Below, piece after piece: positions 13,368-24,656 of a DNA stretch of 64,000 bases. Made by a program: the position numbers and the translations under genes. Each line of letters starts with the position of its first letter. Positions within the stretch are counted from its first letter, which is position 1. The stretch is taken from assembly GCA_031772625.1 (NCBI GenBank), contig CM062816.1, positions 1,669,771,058 to 1,669,835,057 of the forward strand, given 5' to 3'. This DNA comes from Pinus tabuliformis (lineage: Eukaryota; Streptophyta; Pinopsida; Pinales; Pinaceae). The notes below the pieces were generated by a model. That model ran no database searches, had not been told where the DNA came from, and saw nothing but the letters and a program-made list of their open reading frames with translations.

Positions 13368-13387
13368 CCCCAGTGGAGTCGCCAATT
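13368..13387 (-). other. Primer-binding site of element 1
   Basis: The minus strand directly after the 5' LTR reads ATTGGCGACTCCACTGGGGA. TGGCGACTCCACTGGGGA is complementary to a tRNA 3' end finishing in CCA. The same site, with one change, occurs in element 2. It differs from the initiator-Met type TGGTATCAGAGC used by other elements in this window. Confidence 0.75.
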
Positions 13388-14497
13388 TGTGGTGAAGTAA
13401 AATTATAAGTGCGGACACGAACGAATTCCTCTAGCCCAATAATGGGTCTAGCCACAACAGATACATTCTATGGAAGATTTCCTTAGGTTAGAATCAATCA
13501 AGAGGGCCTACCTCTTGGTCTGCTTATCCTGCTTGATGATGTCCTCGCTTGCTTGCTCTAGCTATCTCTCACTTCCTTCTTCAAGCTCCTGAAACAAGTA
13601 AACAACAACAAACAACAAACATAATAATAGACAAATTGCAATTCAACCTACTTAACAAGTCAAGAAACATTAAGCCATGAATATGTAATATTACAAAACA
13701 TGTAGGAAATCAATCGATAGTTGCATATATTAATATCAAAGAGAGATTACAACCATTCGTCTTGACGTTGCAGTCTTCCTCTGACAAGACCAGGTTCCCA
13801 CACACTTATGCTAGCATTCCACAATGGCTTCAAAAAACAATAGTTTTAAAGATCTTCCCTTTAGGCTTCACTCCAAACCAAATCACACTTCTCCCTCACA
13901 CAACTAGATAACTACAACTAGTAATAGCTTGCTTGTCTACTCCAAACCAAAATAGCATCAACACTCAACCAAAAACTATGACTGCAGCTAGTTTGTGCTT
14001 GGGAAGAAGGGAGGTTTATATAGGAAATATGGATGGATATGGATCCTCTTCTCATGGGAGAAGGACTTATCCCTTGAGGTAGTTCCATCATTATAGGGGA
14101 AAGGAGCCAAAATATCATCCTCGACCCCATCCGGCCAAACCATTTACCAGACTTCCGTTACGAAGCTTCTAGAGCTGGAAGCTTCGACTCTAATTTAAAA
14201 AAATTCCATAACAGGATTGGCGCGATTGGAACACAGCTTAGTCACTCTGATCGGCGCGAGGAGTGGTGCTAATCTCTGCACATCGACGCGGAGGAGACAA
14301 AGGCGATTAGCACCAGTCTTGTAAACTGGGAAAAATAGAGGTTTCAGGGGAAATGGTGTAAAGGGAATTTATCTGCTCATGAAGAGGGACATAATGGGAG
14401 TTTCTTCATGAAGGAAAAGCATGCGGGGTTCACTGTAGAGGTCCTCCAAGATCAAGGAAGGGGGAGTACATGGACAGTGACAAAATGTTGTGTAAAA
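13388..14497 (-). repeat. 5' LTR of element 1
   Basis: This is the second LTR copy, 1110 bp. It matches 3559-4673 along its length with scattered substitutions and a few short indels. The base next to its outer end has changed from C to A. The TSD ATTAT follows at 14498. Confidence 0.9.
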
Positions 14498-14502
14498 ATT
14501 AT

Positions 14503-16975
14503 ATATGGATGCATTATCATATATAAGGTTTGTTTTATTGTTATGACGGGGTAAGGGTTGGTGGGGCTTGCCACATTTGGCGGCCTCGCCAAACCCACAA
14601 TTTACATTATCACCACTCCAAAGTTAGCAGATGGACCTTTACAAATAGCGCACTACAATTGGCACAAGATTGTGATAACACATCGTTGAAGTATAGAATA
14701 TGGTTAAAACTATATGTGCCACGGGTCGCAGTTGGATAACATTGCCAGAGTATTAACTATTGTTAAACATTCCAAACAGGGCACGAAGTTTATGCTATGT
14801 TGTAAACCATATGTTAAAAATATGTGCCACAGGTCGAAGTTTTATGCCATCGTCGGATATACATTATAGTTATCGACGCTTCCACATGCCATGCGGGCGT
14901 ATGCTGTTGGACTTCGGTTGGCAGAGCAACTATGTGAGAACAGACATACACCAAACCTGAGTGGGGCAACTCAACAATCAACCATATGATAACAGTCATA
15001 TCCATGCTCCAATAACCAGGTGACGCCACGATAATGGCGCGGAGTCCAAACATCACCGTCGGGTTATGGTTATAACCATGTCACGGTTGGCACGTGATAA
15101 GGTCTAAAGTTAAACTTTATGGTTATAACACATATGTTAATCCATGTCACGGTTATCGCATAACCACCTGCCATGAAGTTTAAACTTTGATTATATATGA
15201 TATGCCACGGGTCAAGTGACATATATTCGTCAGTTCAATATTCCAAAGTTTACATATGGTTATTAACCATATGATAATTATGGTGCGTGGAGATATATTT
15301 GTTCGTGCCAGTTCCAATGTTAATATGCCACAAAGATTCAAATCTAAACCGCCAGACTATGGTTTACATTTTGTTAAAACAAACATGTTAAATAAAGTGT
15401 TGGGTATGATATTGTTATAACATATTGCTATAGAATGATATATTATGTATCGCCAAACCCAATCCTAGGAGGTTCATGGGTTTGACCCTGGGACCTGCCC
15501 ATTGGTTATAAAAGGCTTTACCATTGAACTAGAGGCACATGAGTTGTGAGGAAAGTAGCTCGAATCTGTGTTATTGGTGCATATAGTATGCCTTTTGAGG
15601 CATAACTTGGCCAATATTGGGCCTTTTTGAGATTTGAAAGTTACATTGGAGAGAAGAGATCGAGCCCTATCTTCTGACAGTAGCCATTGATGCCTGCGAG
15701 CACATTCCATAATGGTAAAGTTGATGTAATAGACTTTTTGAAGTCATCATAGCTTTTTGGTCTCAAGTTTGAGTACGAGGACCTTTGTTGCTTAGTCCTC
15801 CTTGTATTGGCACAATCACCTCTTTTTAAAATTGAGCCAATTCAAGGGTGAGAGTTCTCTGTAGGAGGATGTTTCTTGAAGGGAAACATTTTTGCTCAAT
15901 CATCAACTTGACTCTAAAAGACAAATATGATTTATGTACTCACTTTGCAGTGAGATCAATAGAGAGACCTAGCCTTTGAGCAAGGCCCAGAGATGTAGCC
16001 CATGAGAGGTGAACTGTGTCATCCACTGTTTGTGTCTCTTGATTTATGTCATTTTTATGCTTTGAATATTTTTCATCATTAAGTTAACTAAAATTTGATT
16101 ATCCACATGTGAATAAATTATGAACTAAAGACATAAATTTTAAAACTTGCAAAGTGTCAGAGGACGAAACAAGAAGTGTGTCAATCAGAGTTGGTATGTG
16201 AAAGTTATGCCATTGAGAACTTGGCCTTCCTATTTTCACCACCATGGTTCGAGAGGATGTTGCATCAGCCCCCATTATTCATGGAAAAGGGGTTAGCCAC
16301 GTGATTATGATGTAAAAGAATCTAGAAGAGTCTATATTTTAACTCTGGTTAAGAGTTGAGGTAGTCAAACTTAACCACTAGTAGGCTATCAGGTTGTGTT
16401 ATAACTGGGCCACTAGGAGGAAGAGGGATTCCATTCTTTTGAGTGCATTTGTTCCATAGCTGAGCAAAAATAACCAAGAGGGATAGGAGGTAGAGCACAC
16501 AGAGAGTATTTGTTCATTGTAGCAGCCCACGGGCCACAAGCCATACTTCTTTGTACCTGAAGCCATATTTCCAGATAGAGAAAGAGAGCGGAGCGACCTC
16601 ACCTTCCAGTTGGGTTTTCTCCCTACAGGGTTTCCTAGAGAATATCTTGTGTGTTATGTGCGAGCGTGATCTTTTATTTTTCCATTTTATATTTTTTTGT
16701 ATAATTTCCATTCGCATGCATGCACTAATTATAGTAAAATCCACAAATCTAGAAATTTAATAAAACTGTAATAGTGTAGAATTTCATATTTTTAATAAAT
16801 TATTATCAAATTTGTTGTGATGAATTGCCCAGTGGAATATCCATGACAATTTAGGGATCAAAACCATACTTACGAATTTTATTAAGAAGTTGGATAGGAT
16901 TCCGAAAGTGCAAGTGAATCCACGTAAATCTCAGGTAATGACTATCAGTCTAGTTGAAATAGGTTTGGTTGGCTA
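14503..16975. other. Repeat-derived DNA, unclassified
   Basis: I find no supported gene. The part from 14530 to 15450 repeats short words such as GTGCCAC and AACCATATG without a clear period. The part from 15700 to 16780 has phrases typical of retroelement LTRs, but I cannot find a matching partner. Short open frames here show no recognisable domain. Confidence 0.5.
15465..15545 (-). repeat. tRNA-like SINE head
   Basis: On the minus strand TAGTTCAATGG at 15531-15521 fits the A-box consensus exactly. GGGTCAAACCC at 15488-15478 fits the B-box with one mismatch. The spacing is right for a Pol III internal promoter. No cloverleaf acceptor stem is apparent, so a SINE is favoured. Confidence 0.45.
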
Positions 16976-17151
16976 ATTTATGGGGGTTTGGCCTTCTCCA
17001 AGATCTCAAAGGTTGTGAATGGAAAGAAATTGGAGACCCTGGTTAAAGAACGTATTGACTGTGCCTTCTGTGGAAAATGTTTCTTCACCTATTTATTTGA
17101 ACTTAAAGAAGATCAGGATCTCATATTTAATAGCAACCCTTACTTCATGGG
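16975..17151 (+). pseudogene. LINE A, ORF1 N-terminal fragment
   Basis: The open stretch 16988-17151 encodes CAFCGKCFFTYLFELKEDQD and then NPYFMG, typical of the N-terminal nucleic-acid-binding region (DUF4283-like) of plant LINE ORF1 proteins. The frame stops being LINE exactly where the large LTR element begins. It resumes at 56467, after the duplicated ATGGG. The true 5' end of LINE A is not resolved. Confidence 0.6.
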
Positions 17152-19202
17152 TGTAACAACCCTGGTCAAAATTCCATGTAATAAAGTTAATAAAGACAAA
17201 TAATAACCAAGGTCATGGGACACATATTCCAAGATGAATGTTGGGAAAAACATCCTAGTGTGGGTGTTCATTCCAGTTCATTATGAATAAAGGAAATTGG
17301 CAAAGGCAATGGAAAAGGCCTTGGAAAGGCAAAGTGACATTAATTGGCATTTTATTTATGAAAATAAAGGAAATTAGGAGAAAAGGAAGGTGAAAGGTCA
17401 GAAAGTGCATGTGAGGAGGAAAATGAAGGAAAAATAATGGAAAATGAAGAAAATAGAGGCCTCATAGATAAAAAGGCTTTTGAGGACTAGTTTAGGGACT
17501 TTTGACAGTTTTTGGGTGGATTTCTATCTCCATTCTCTCTCTCAGTCACTTATAGCATTCTTGGAGCACCTTAGCATTGGAGGAAAGAAAGACAAAGGAA
17601 GGACAAGAAAGAAAAAGGGAAGCAAAGATCAATTAAGGAAGATTTGGATTAAGTGACTGTAGTGGGATTAATTGCAGGTATCGAGTTGCATGTATGATTT
17701 CCTTGTCAGTTTTGGCATGCATGGTACATGCATGTGTGTATTTGGTTCTCTTAATGTTATTGGCATGGGTCTTGCCAGGTGTGACAATGGTTTTCAACCT
17801 TTACTTTCCATTTATGGATAGCCATGGTGTGATGGGGTTCTCTTGTTTTAGTTGAGTTGGATTTCCGGATGGATTCAAAGCTGAGTGGGGTGGTCTCAGG
17901 ATTGATCATAAGGCCTAGGAATACCGAGATGGGATATATGTTAAAGCCTAATTGTGAATATGCTTGATTGGGCCTAGGAATTCATTGACCATTAATTGCG
18001 GGATACATAGTAAAGCCAAGAGGGTGGTGACCTCGTAGGCCTATGAATCCCTTGACCGGTAATGGTGGGATACACGGTAAAGATGAGAGGTTGAGACAGA
18101 TAAATTCCTCATGATTTAGGTGGAGAGATTTGAAGGAATCAATGCTTGTTTAGGGCCTAGTGATCTTGAGGGGATTACGGTAAAGCCTGGTTGTATTGAT
18201 GAGGGTTTGGGCCTAGGAATCCCTTGGTGGGATGTATGGTAAAGCCCAAGGAATCCCTGGTTGGTTTTGTTGTGAGTCTCACATTCATGCTTGGAATATG
18301 GCAAGGGAGTGATTAGTTGAAAGAAAGATTTAGTTTAGCCCAATCTATGGTTGGGTTGTACGTGGAAGTCCCTGACTTGGTTGGATTTGCATATGTTAAT
18401 AAGATCTCTTTTCTTCTTGTCATTTATGTGTAAACGTACTTGTTATTATGCGGCTTTAATGATTGTTCTATCATTGTTATTCTACTTGTTATAAGCATGG
18501 TTTCATGATAGATCTTAGTCATGGCTCTTATCATGTTTTGATTAATGAATGAATGAACGATGACTGTATGACCTAATAGATGTTATTGCAACTATTATGA
18601 GAAGGTGCTAGACCTTCTTGGTGATTTTCATATAAGTATTATATCACCCCTATGTTCAGATGTATATCTATGACCTGTAGATTTCATGTTCATGATATGT
18701 TTGACGAAATGTCTATCATGGCTAGGCCTTGTTAAGTAAAGTTCTTGTCTAAGATTTGTATGGAAGGCTTTGTGCTTGTGTCATTCATAGTTCTAGAATG
18801 TTTCATTAAGTTCTGGGTAGAGGTCTGGATCCTAGTATTAAAAGGTGGCTTAAATCTCGTGGTCGCAGGCAAAGAATTGGGTGAAAAAGACTACAGTGGC
18901 TCCCTTGTAGGCATCATGCATGCAAATGAAGAGTTTCAGTTGAAATCAAACAATGTTGTGCCAGCATCTGGGAGATTAACACACTGAAAAAGAGGTGTAA
19001 TTCATGTTATGGGCACTTGGAAGGGTGGTTTAGCCCTTGGGGGTCCTGTAGCACCTAATAGGGAAGTCATTAAAGTTTTTGGTTTGTCGATTCCACTTAC
19101 TTAAGGTGATATAGGAGGTTGAATCATATCATAGTAACTCTTTGTCACATGTTTACCCTGGTAGGCCGGTAAATTGGGTAAATGTGGGAGAAGGATGTTA
19201 CA
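17152..19202 (+). repeat. 5' LTR of element G
   Basis: This 2051-bp LTR begins TGTAACAACC and ends GATGTTACA. Between about 17890 and 18260 it contains five to six imperfect repeats of a phrase built on GGCCTAGGAATCCCTTG and GGGATACATGGTAAAGCC. The same repeats appear in the right LTR. Confidence 0.85.
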
Positions 19203-19205
19203 GAG

Positions 19206-19225
19206 TGTTATCATAGCATGGTTCA
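19206..19225 (+). other. Degraded primer-binding site of element G
   Basis: TGTTATCATAGCATGGTTC starts four bases after the LTR end. It differs by two changes from the initiator-Met type site TGGTATCAGAGC that continues as ATGGTTC. Confidence 0.6.
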
Positions 19226-19334
19226 ACGCTTGGAATGGATGGGTGAAATGTGGTTGTCATGCATACATGTAGGCTATATGTGTGCTTGTTATGTATGCAT
19301 GGTGATGGTCATTGTTATAGTTGTGTTGTCATGT

Positions 19335-19349
19335 CACTAGTACAAAATG
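19335..19349 (+). repeat. Left terminal inverted repeat of the CACTA element
   Basis: CACTAGTACAAAATG is preceded by TGT. CACTAGTA followed by an A-rich run is a familiar start of plant CACTA elements. Confidence 0.9.
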
Positions 19350-19564
19350 AGAGTTTAGTAACTACACGACTAAAAAATTTAGTCACCACAATTATTTCAA
19401 GTGAATTACTACTAAATTTGAGCAATTTTAAGTGACCCAACTAAAACAACTAACTTAAACGACTAATGTAGTCTAGGGATAAAATATATGGCTAGATAGT
19501 AAGTGATCCAATTAAAAGTGACTAACTTAAATGGCTAATTTGGTTGAGGACTAAAATATATGAC
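19350..19564. repeat. Left subterminal repeat region of the CACTA element
   Basis: Short words in both orientations, such as ACGACTAA, TTTAGTCAC, AGTGACCCAACTAA and AGTGATCCAATTAA, recur with irregular spacing. This is typical of transposase-binding subterminal repeats. The region continues at 30482-30600 after the copia insertion. Confidence 0.7.
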
Positions 19565-19569
19565 TAGAT

Positions 19570-20076
19570 TGTAGGTTTTAACCCTATATAGAAATTACTT
19601 GCATACGAATTCTAAAAAACAGAAAATAAACAATGGCGAGAGCATAAAACATAAAATAGATATACACATAGGTTTTCCACTGGATCCCAAAACCGAGACT
19701 ACCATATTGATTTTTCATTATTTTCCTTTCAATGTTACAACACATATATATACATGTTGAAGCATTCATAAACCCCAATCCATTAACCCTGGATTAGAAC
19801 AATATAACCGTAATTCCCTTGATTTGATCTACAAAATACCGTGGGCAGAAAACCATCATGCCCAAAAATATGTGCGAAACCCATGCACAAAACCATAGGT
19901 AGGTTTGCCTACCTAATATAGGGTCTAAAAAAATTCTCGGGGCACTGCCTCAGACCCTGTAGAGGGGGGCTACTGCCCCCCTCAAACCCTCCAACAGGGG
20001 GGGCTACCGCCCCCCCATTAACCCCCCGCTTCGCGCGTGGGGCTAGTTATGGAAAGAATATAACACACACCCAACA
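19570..20076 (-). repeat. 3' LTR of the copia element
   Basis: This 507-bp LTR begins TGTAGGTTTT and ends CCAACA. It is longer than its partner because it contains a C/G-rich stretch (about 19940-20035, with runs of G and C) that is mostly missing from the right LTR. Confidence 0.9.
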
Positions 20077-20090
20077 ATCTCCCACTTCTT
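20077..20090 (-). other. Polypurine tract of the copia element
   Basis: The minus strand reads AAGAAGTGGGAGAT immediately before the LTR start TGTTGGG, the usual copia arrangement. Confidence 0.75.
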
Positions 20091-20256
20091 GTTTTCTTTC
20101 CACACATGGGGTCACAAAAGAGCTTAGTCATTGATTCATACCTACAACACCCATTATTTATCTACAACAAGAAAACTGCTCAGTGCTCACAAACATCGTC
20201 AATGCATCTGCAGCATTCTTCAAAGTGTCCACCTTTACCAGCAACACCTTTTTGTC

Positions 20257-20859
20257 CTAAACCATATCCCTCACAAAGTGATACTGAACATCAATGTGCT
20301 TTGTCTTTGAATGATAAGCATGGTTCTTTGCCAAGAAAATTGCACTTTGGTTGTCACAGTCTATCCATATAGCTCGTTGTACTAACCCCATACTTGAACA
20401 CAATCTCTGCAACCAAACTACTTCCTTTCTTGCATGAGTGGCTGCCATGTATTCTGCCTCTATAGTTAAAAGTGCCACTACATACTGTTTCTTTCTCATC
20501 CAACTGACTACACCTCCAAATTGGTTAAACACATACCCACTTGTAGATCTTCTCTGATCTAGATCTCCAGCCCAATCTGCATCAACAAAGCCACAAATGT
20601 CAAAAACTCTGTCCAACCCTGGTCTTCCTTGGTAGCACAAACCATAATCACTAGTGCCACACAAATAATTGAAAACCCGCTTCAATGTTGTCCAATGCTC
20701 CTTCCCTAGTTTTGACATAAACATGCTCAATACTCCCACTACATGTGCAATGTCTAGTCTAGTATAGACCATTACATACATGAGGCTGCCGAATTCACTT
20801 TCATATGGAACACGGGACATGTCCTCTTCCTCTTTTTTGTGTCTTGGGACATTGTGCAA
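20257..20859 (-). pseudogene. copia pol: end of RT and RNase H domain
   Basis: A 200-codon frame contains YVMVYTRLDIAHVVGVLS, the connection after reverse transcriptase. The RNase H signatures follow: FVDADWAGDLDQRRSTSGYV, then EAEYMAATHARKEVVWLQRL, CDNQSAIFLAKN and KTKHIDVQYHFVRD. The Asp/Glu residues of the RNase H active site (DADWAG, EAEY, DNQSA) are present. The frame ends at a premature stop; translation beyond it still gives the expected C-terminal residues down to the 3' LTR region. Confidence 0.9.
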
Positions 20860-20983
20860 CAGATAACTTTACACCTAGAGGAATATGAACCTTCACTGGT
20901 TTACTATCCTGCATACTGAACCTTTGTAGTATTGTTTCGACATACTTCCTCTGGTTTAACTAGAGCTTCCTATTTGCCTGATC

Positions 20984-21478
20984 TCATTTAATTTCCATGC
21001 CCAAAATATAGTTTGCAGTACCAAGATCCTTCATGTCGAAGTTGGAGGACAATTGGGTATTCAAATCCTGGATAATTTCTTTGTTATTTCCAATCAACAA
21101 CATATCATCGACATACAATACCAGATAAATAATACAGTCATCAATTAATTTAAAATACATACAGTGATCCACTTTGCTTCTGGTGAAGCCAAGCCCCCGT
21201 ATAAATGTATCAATTTTTTTATACCACATCCTTGGTTGTTGTTTTAACCCATACAACGAATTTTTTAACTTGCATACTAGTTCTTTCTTTCCCTTCACCG
21301 CAAAACCTTTAGGTTGCTTCATGTATATCTCTTCTTCCATATCCCCATGAAGAAATTTTGTCTCGACATCCATCTGTTCTACCTTAAAATCATAAGTAAT
21401 AACAACAAATAAAAGTAATCTAATAGAAGCTACCTTAGCAACAGGAGAAAAAATATCACCAAAATCAATTCCCGGCAC
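20984..21478 (-). pseudogene. copia pol: reverse transcriptase domain
   Basis: This 164-codon frame begins within the RT domain at GIDFGDIFSPVAK. It continues through QMDVETKFLHGDMEEEIYMK, KNSLYGLKQQPRMWY and the catalytic box LYVDDMLLIG, which is intact, ending in DLGTANYILGMEIK. It is separated from the next frame by stops. The stretch upstream (21480-21967), which should hold the integrase-RT linker and the RT N-terminus, has no long minus-strand frame. Confidence 0.9.
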
Positions 21479-21967
21479 CTAGGAATAACCTTTTGCTACA
21501 AACCAAGCTTTATATTTCTCCACCTTTGCTTTTGCATTCATATTCTTCTTAAACACCCATTTGCTTCTAATGGGTTTCCTTCCATCTGACAACTACACCA
21601 GATCCCAAGCCTCATTCTTGTGCAAAGATGCCATTTCATCAACCATGGCCTCTTTCCAGAGTTTTCCATCCTTTGAATCTACTGCCTCCTTGACAGTTCT
21701 GGGATCATCATCAGTAATAGATAAAGCAAAGTTTGAACAGAAATTGGTTGGACTATACCTTTCTGACTACCTTATTTCTCGAACTAATCTTCTCATAGAT
21801 GGAGTTTGTGGCTCTTCATCTTCTAATTCCTGTTCTGCTGTAGAGTCTGATTCTTCCTCCTTTAGCTCAAACTCTATCTTCTCAGGTTCCTTTGGTAGGA
21901 ATTTATGTTTAATAACATCCTTCACCTCTCTAAACACCACTTCTTAGTTGTACGAAACCTTCCTTGT

Positions 21968-22204
21968 TTATGGGTTCCAAATATTATAACCTTTTAAACC
22001 ATCCTTATACCCAATAAAGATGCACCTTTTAGATTTACTATCCAACTTGGTTCTTTTCTCCTTTGGAATATCTACATATGCATCACAACCAAATACCCTC
22101 AAATGTGAAAGAGAGGGTTTCTTATCAGTCCATACCTCATGTGGAGTCTTATCCTCTAATGTTGATGAAGGTGATATATTAACCAGGTGACATGTAGTCC
22201 CCAC
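21968..22204 (-). pseudogene. copia pol: integrase C-terminal part
   Basis: The 78-codon frame reads LEDKTPHEVWTDKKPSLSHL, then RVFGCDAYVDIPKEKRTKLD and CIFIGYKDGLKGY. This is the conserved region after the copia integrase core (the P..W..KP...HLRVFG motif). It is out of frame or separated by stops from the core upstream. Confidence 0.85.
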
Positions 22205-22783
22205 CTTCTCTGCCCATATTTCCTATCCTAACGTGACACCACTGAGCATGCTTCTTGCCTTTTCCATCAATGTCCTGTTCATTCATTTTATAACTCTGTT
22301 TCGCTAAGGTGTGTATGGATTAGTCTTCTGTCGTGCTATACCACACTTCTTACAAATATATTCAAATTCCTTCTTGCAAAACTCTCCACCATTATCTGTC
22401 CTCAACACCTTTATCTTCTTCTCTGTCTGGTTTTCCACCAGAGCCTTAAATTCTTTAAACATTTCAAAGACTTCATATTTTTTCCTGAGGAAATATATCC
22501 ATGTATTCCTTGAGAAGTCATCGATAAATGATACATAATACACAAACTTACCTAGTGATAGAACCAACACAAGTCCAAACACATCACTGTGCACAAGCTC
22601 TATTATCCCTTTCACCCTCTTAGCACCAAAGGGGAACCATACCTGATTCTGCTTCCCATATACATAATGTTCATAGAAATCAAAATCTAGAGAGCAATTA
22701 GAAATACCTTCTACCATACCATTACCATGAAGTATTCGAAGGCCCTTCTCTCCAATATGTCCAAGCCTTTGATGCCATAGCAT
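22205..22783 (-). pseudogene. copia pol: pre-integrase and integrase core, inactivated
   Basis: The frame 22783-22304 begins LWHQRLGHIGEKGLRILH (pre-integrase zinc-binding region). Two expected cysteines read as tyrosine in DFDFYEHYVYGK. The integrase core shows HSDVFG with the first Asp and LRTDNGGEF with the second. After NPYTP a stop appears. Translation past it reads as the usual continuation to MNRTL, but the codon for the catalytic Glu is another stop. Zinc-binding and DDE residues are therefore both lost. Copia integrases normally join the cDNA to the chromosome. Confidence 0.85.
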
Positions 22784-23247
22784 GGCATTTCTTCGGAGAA
22801 CACTATATTTTCTGCTTCACTTTCATGAACCACAAAATTGTTGCACCCATCAATAATATTACTACCCAAAAGCTTGTACAGAGTTCCAATTTGAACTCCC
22901 CGCATCAATACTAGTGCTCCCAAAACCATCTTGCAGGTATCTTTCTCGAACACTATTTTTACACTTGCATCATCCATCTTGCTTACATAAATCAGATTTT
23001 TGGCCAATGCAGGAATATGCAGAACACTTGGAAGTGTTGTAACCCTTCCACCTTGCAACTTCAACTTGAATTTTCCACGTCTGATGATTATAGCCTTCCT
23101 GTCATCCCCTAAGAAGACATCACTACCACCATATTTCTCATACTCACAGAACCACTCCCTGTGGGGAGTGAAGTGAAAGGATGCACCTGAGTCAATCAAC
23201 CATGCCTCATGATCTACATATGTACTAGAAAAAGAAGCCAAGTACAC
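22711..23247 (-). pseudogene. copia pol: aspartic protease region
   Basis: The frame starts VYLASFSSTYVDHEAW and continues WLIDSGASFHFTPHREWF, with an intact D-S-G protease catalytic triad. ALAKNLIYVSKMDD follows, and the frame shifts near SEEMPC into the pre-integrase frame. The first codons abut the remnant LTR of the nested gag-only element. The upstream coding sequence continues about 4.4 kb away at 27651-27881. Confidence 0.85.
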
Positions 23248-23323
23248 AGCCTTTTTCCGTCAATATTGTGTCTCTGGTTTTTATATGTGATTTATATATT
23301 TTTCTGAGTTAATGTCTTTTTCA
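23247..23323 (+). repeat. Truncated 5' LTR of the gag-only element
   Basis: CAGCCTTTTTCCGTC to GTCTTTTTCA matches the last 77 bp of the 3' LTR (27570-27646) with very few changes. Copia sequence reaches straight to its broken edge. Confidence 0.85.
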
Positions 23324-23328
23324 TTATG

Positions 23329-23340
23329 TGGTATCAGAGC
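23329..23340 (+). other. Primer-binding site of the gag-only element
   Basis: TGGTATCAGAGC, the standard initiator-Met tRNA complement, begins five bases after the LTR end. Confidence 0.9.
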
Positions 23341-24146
23341 TACAAGACCAAGGGACCTGTACACTGATTTGAAACCATCCGAGGATAGTACGTCTGTTTA
23401 GTTAAAGAGGGAAGGACAATTTGGTAGACAGAATCGCGCCGCAATTCAAATTTTGCGACCGGCCGTCGAAGGTAAACCTCTGGAAAAAATGATCGGCTTT
23501 TTGAGCGGAAAATGTTATGGATGGCAGACTTATCTTCCATTCCAATAAAATTAAAATCTGGGGGTTTGTGATCAATGGAGAAAACAGGTCTGAAAAAAGA
23601 TCATATGAATTGCTTTGTGCATGAAATATATGCAATTGTAACTTTTATATTGAATTGACTTTTGAATCCAAGTTCAGAAGGGCGCCGAAGTTATTTTCAA
23701 TGCTGTGATTATTGCAGTGTGGAAATAGGTATGCTGTTCGTTCCGTCCTTGTTTTAGTGAGGGTTCAACATAACTCCACGTTTTTTAGATGCCCACGTCG
23801 TCACCTTGGCTTGGGAGGTCTGCACGATAGAATTTTTTTTTAATCATCGCAAATCATATCGATTTTTTTTTTTCATCATCGTCGTTCACCCTGTGATGAG
23901 AAGGCAAAAGCTACGGGGATTAAGTTATTGCGAAGCAGCCAGTCTACAGATCCCAGAAAACAACAACAAACCTGCTATGCGACGAACAATGCAAATGCCA
24001 AATCGGATTTTGATGTTGTTATTATAGAGAGTGAATTCGATTGACGGGTGAAGAGTACTGGGAAGACATGATCACAAAATTTCGAATGGAGAAGCTCGTG
24101 TCCCTGTGTTCCAAAGTTCCAAACCTGTCGGTTCTGAGGCCATCAA

Positions 24147-24656
24147 TTAGCAGAAGACAAACAGAATCTCGAGTCCAGTGAACAGGCACAATTTTCGCCA
24201 TGAAAACAGAGGCGCGGGAGTATCATCTTCTAAATCACCTATGTTAACCGTGAAAAGCATCCACGCAAACCAGTGAATGTAATTCCTTCCTCTTTTTTTA
24301 GGTGTGTTTTTACTTTGAGTGATAGGTGAGTGGATATATTTTTTCAATGAGTGATTTTCTCTGTCAGCTCTCCAGATAAACTCCCCACTTTCAATACTTC
24401 TCTCAGTATCAGCTAGACCTTTCAGTATAATATCTCTATCTTCTGCAGTTATAAGACCCTGTTGGGCAAGCATAGAAGCTTGAGCTCTGCTACCATTAAT
24501 GTCCGCTTCAACCATAAGTCTGTAAACAGACAGCGCTGGTTCACGTCGATTCTGTGGGATTATGCTACTTAACAAATGATTGCAGGTGATGAGATTGGGT
24601 ATCGATTCAGATTTTGCAGAAAGGAGATGCTCGAAGGTCACACGACCTCTTGAAGC
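24147..24656 (-). pseudogene. Captured chimera: PPR fragment fused to argininosuccinate lyase fragment
   Basis: One 164-codon minus-strand frame has two unrelated parts. Residues about 13-48 (IPNLITCNHLLSSI, REPALSVYRLMVEA) look like one pentatricopeptide repeat of an organelle RNA-binding protein. Residues about 49-91 (DINGSRAQASMLAQQGLI, then TAEDRDIILKGLADTERSI and GEFIWRADRE) match the N-terminal region of plant argininosuccinate lyase, the last enzyme of arginine synthesis. The join is at GTTGAAGCG/GACATTAAT and keeps the frame. After RADREN the similarity ends, perhaps at a former exon border, and the rest is not recognised. The frame lies antisense inside the gag-only retroelement, between its primer-binding site and gag. 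Function as a protein is doubtful. Confidence 0.7.

Larger units (their letters stand above)
3559..14497 (-). mobile_element. LTR element 1: non-autonomous gag-protease LTR retrotransposon
   Basis: The element runs on the minus strand between two direct LTRs (13388-14497 as 5' LTR, 3559-4673 as 3' LTR). It is bounded by the 5-bp duplication ATTAT at 3554-3558 and 14498-14502. The primer-binding site lies just inside the right LTR and the polypurine tract just inside the left LTR. The only coding content is a gag-protease frame at 10002-11543; reverse transcriptase, RNase H and integrase are absent. The space between the frame and the 3' LTR holds a triplicated 1.34-kb block. The gag-protease resembles Ty3/gypsy proteins, so it was probably mobilised in trans by a full relative. 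LTR element 2 (58961-62983) belongs to the same family. Confidence 0.9.

Noticed and set aside
14503..15460. A satellite array or an unknown gene in the GTGCCAC/AACCATATG region
   Set aside because: Words recur but without a fixed period, and no frame shows a domain, so I leave it unclassified.
21561..21947. 128-codon plus-strand frame
   Set aside because: It lies opposite the degraded integrase-RT linker of the copia element and has a Ser-rich composition typical of an antisense shadow.
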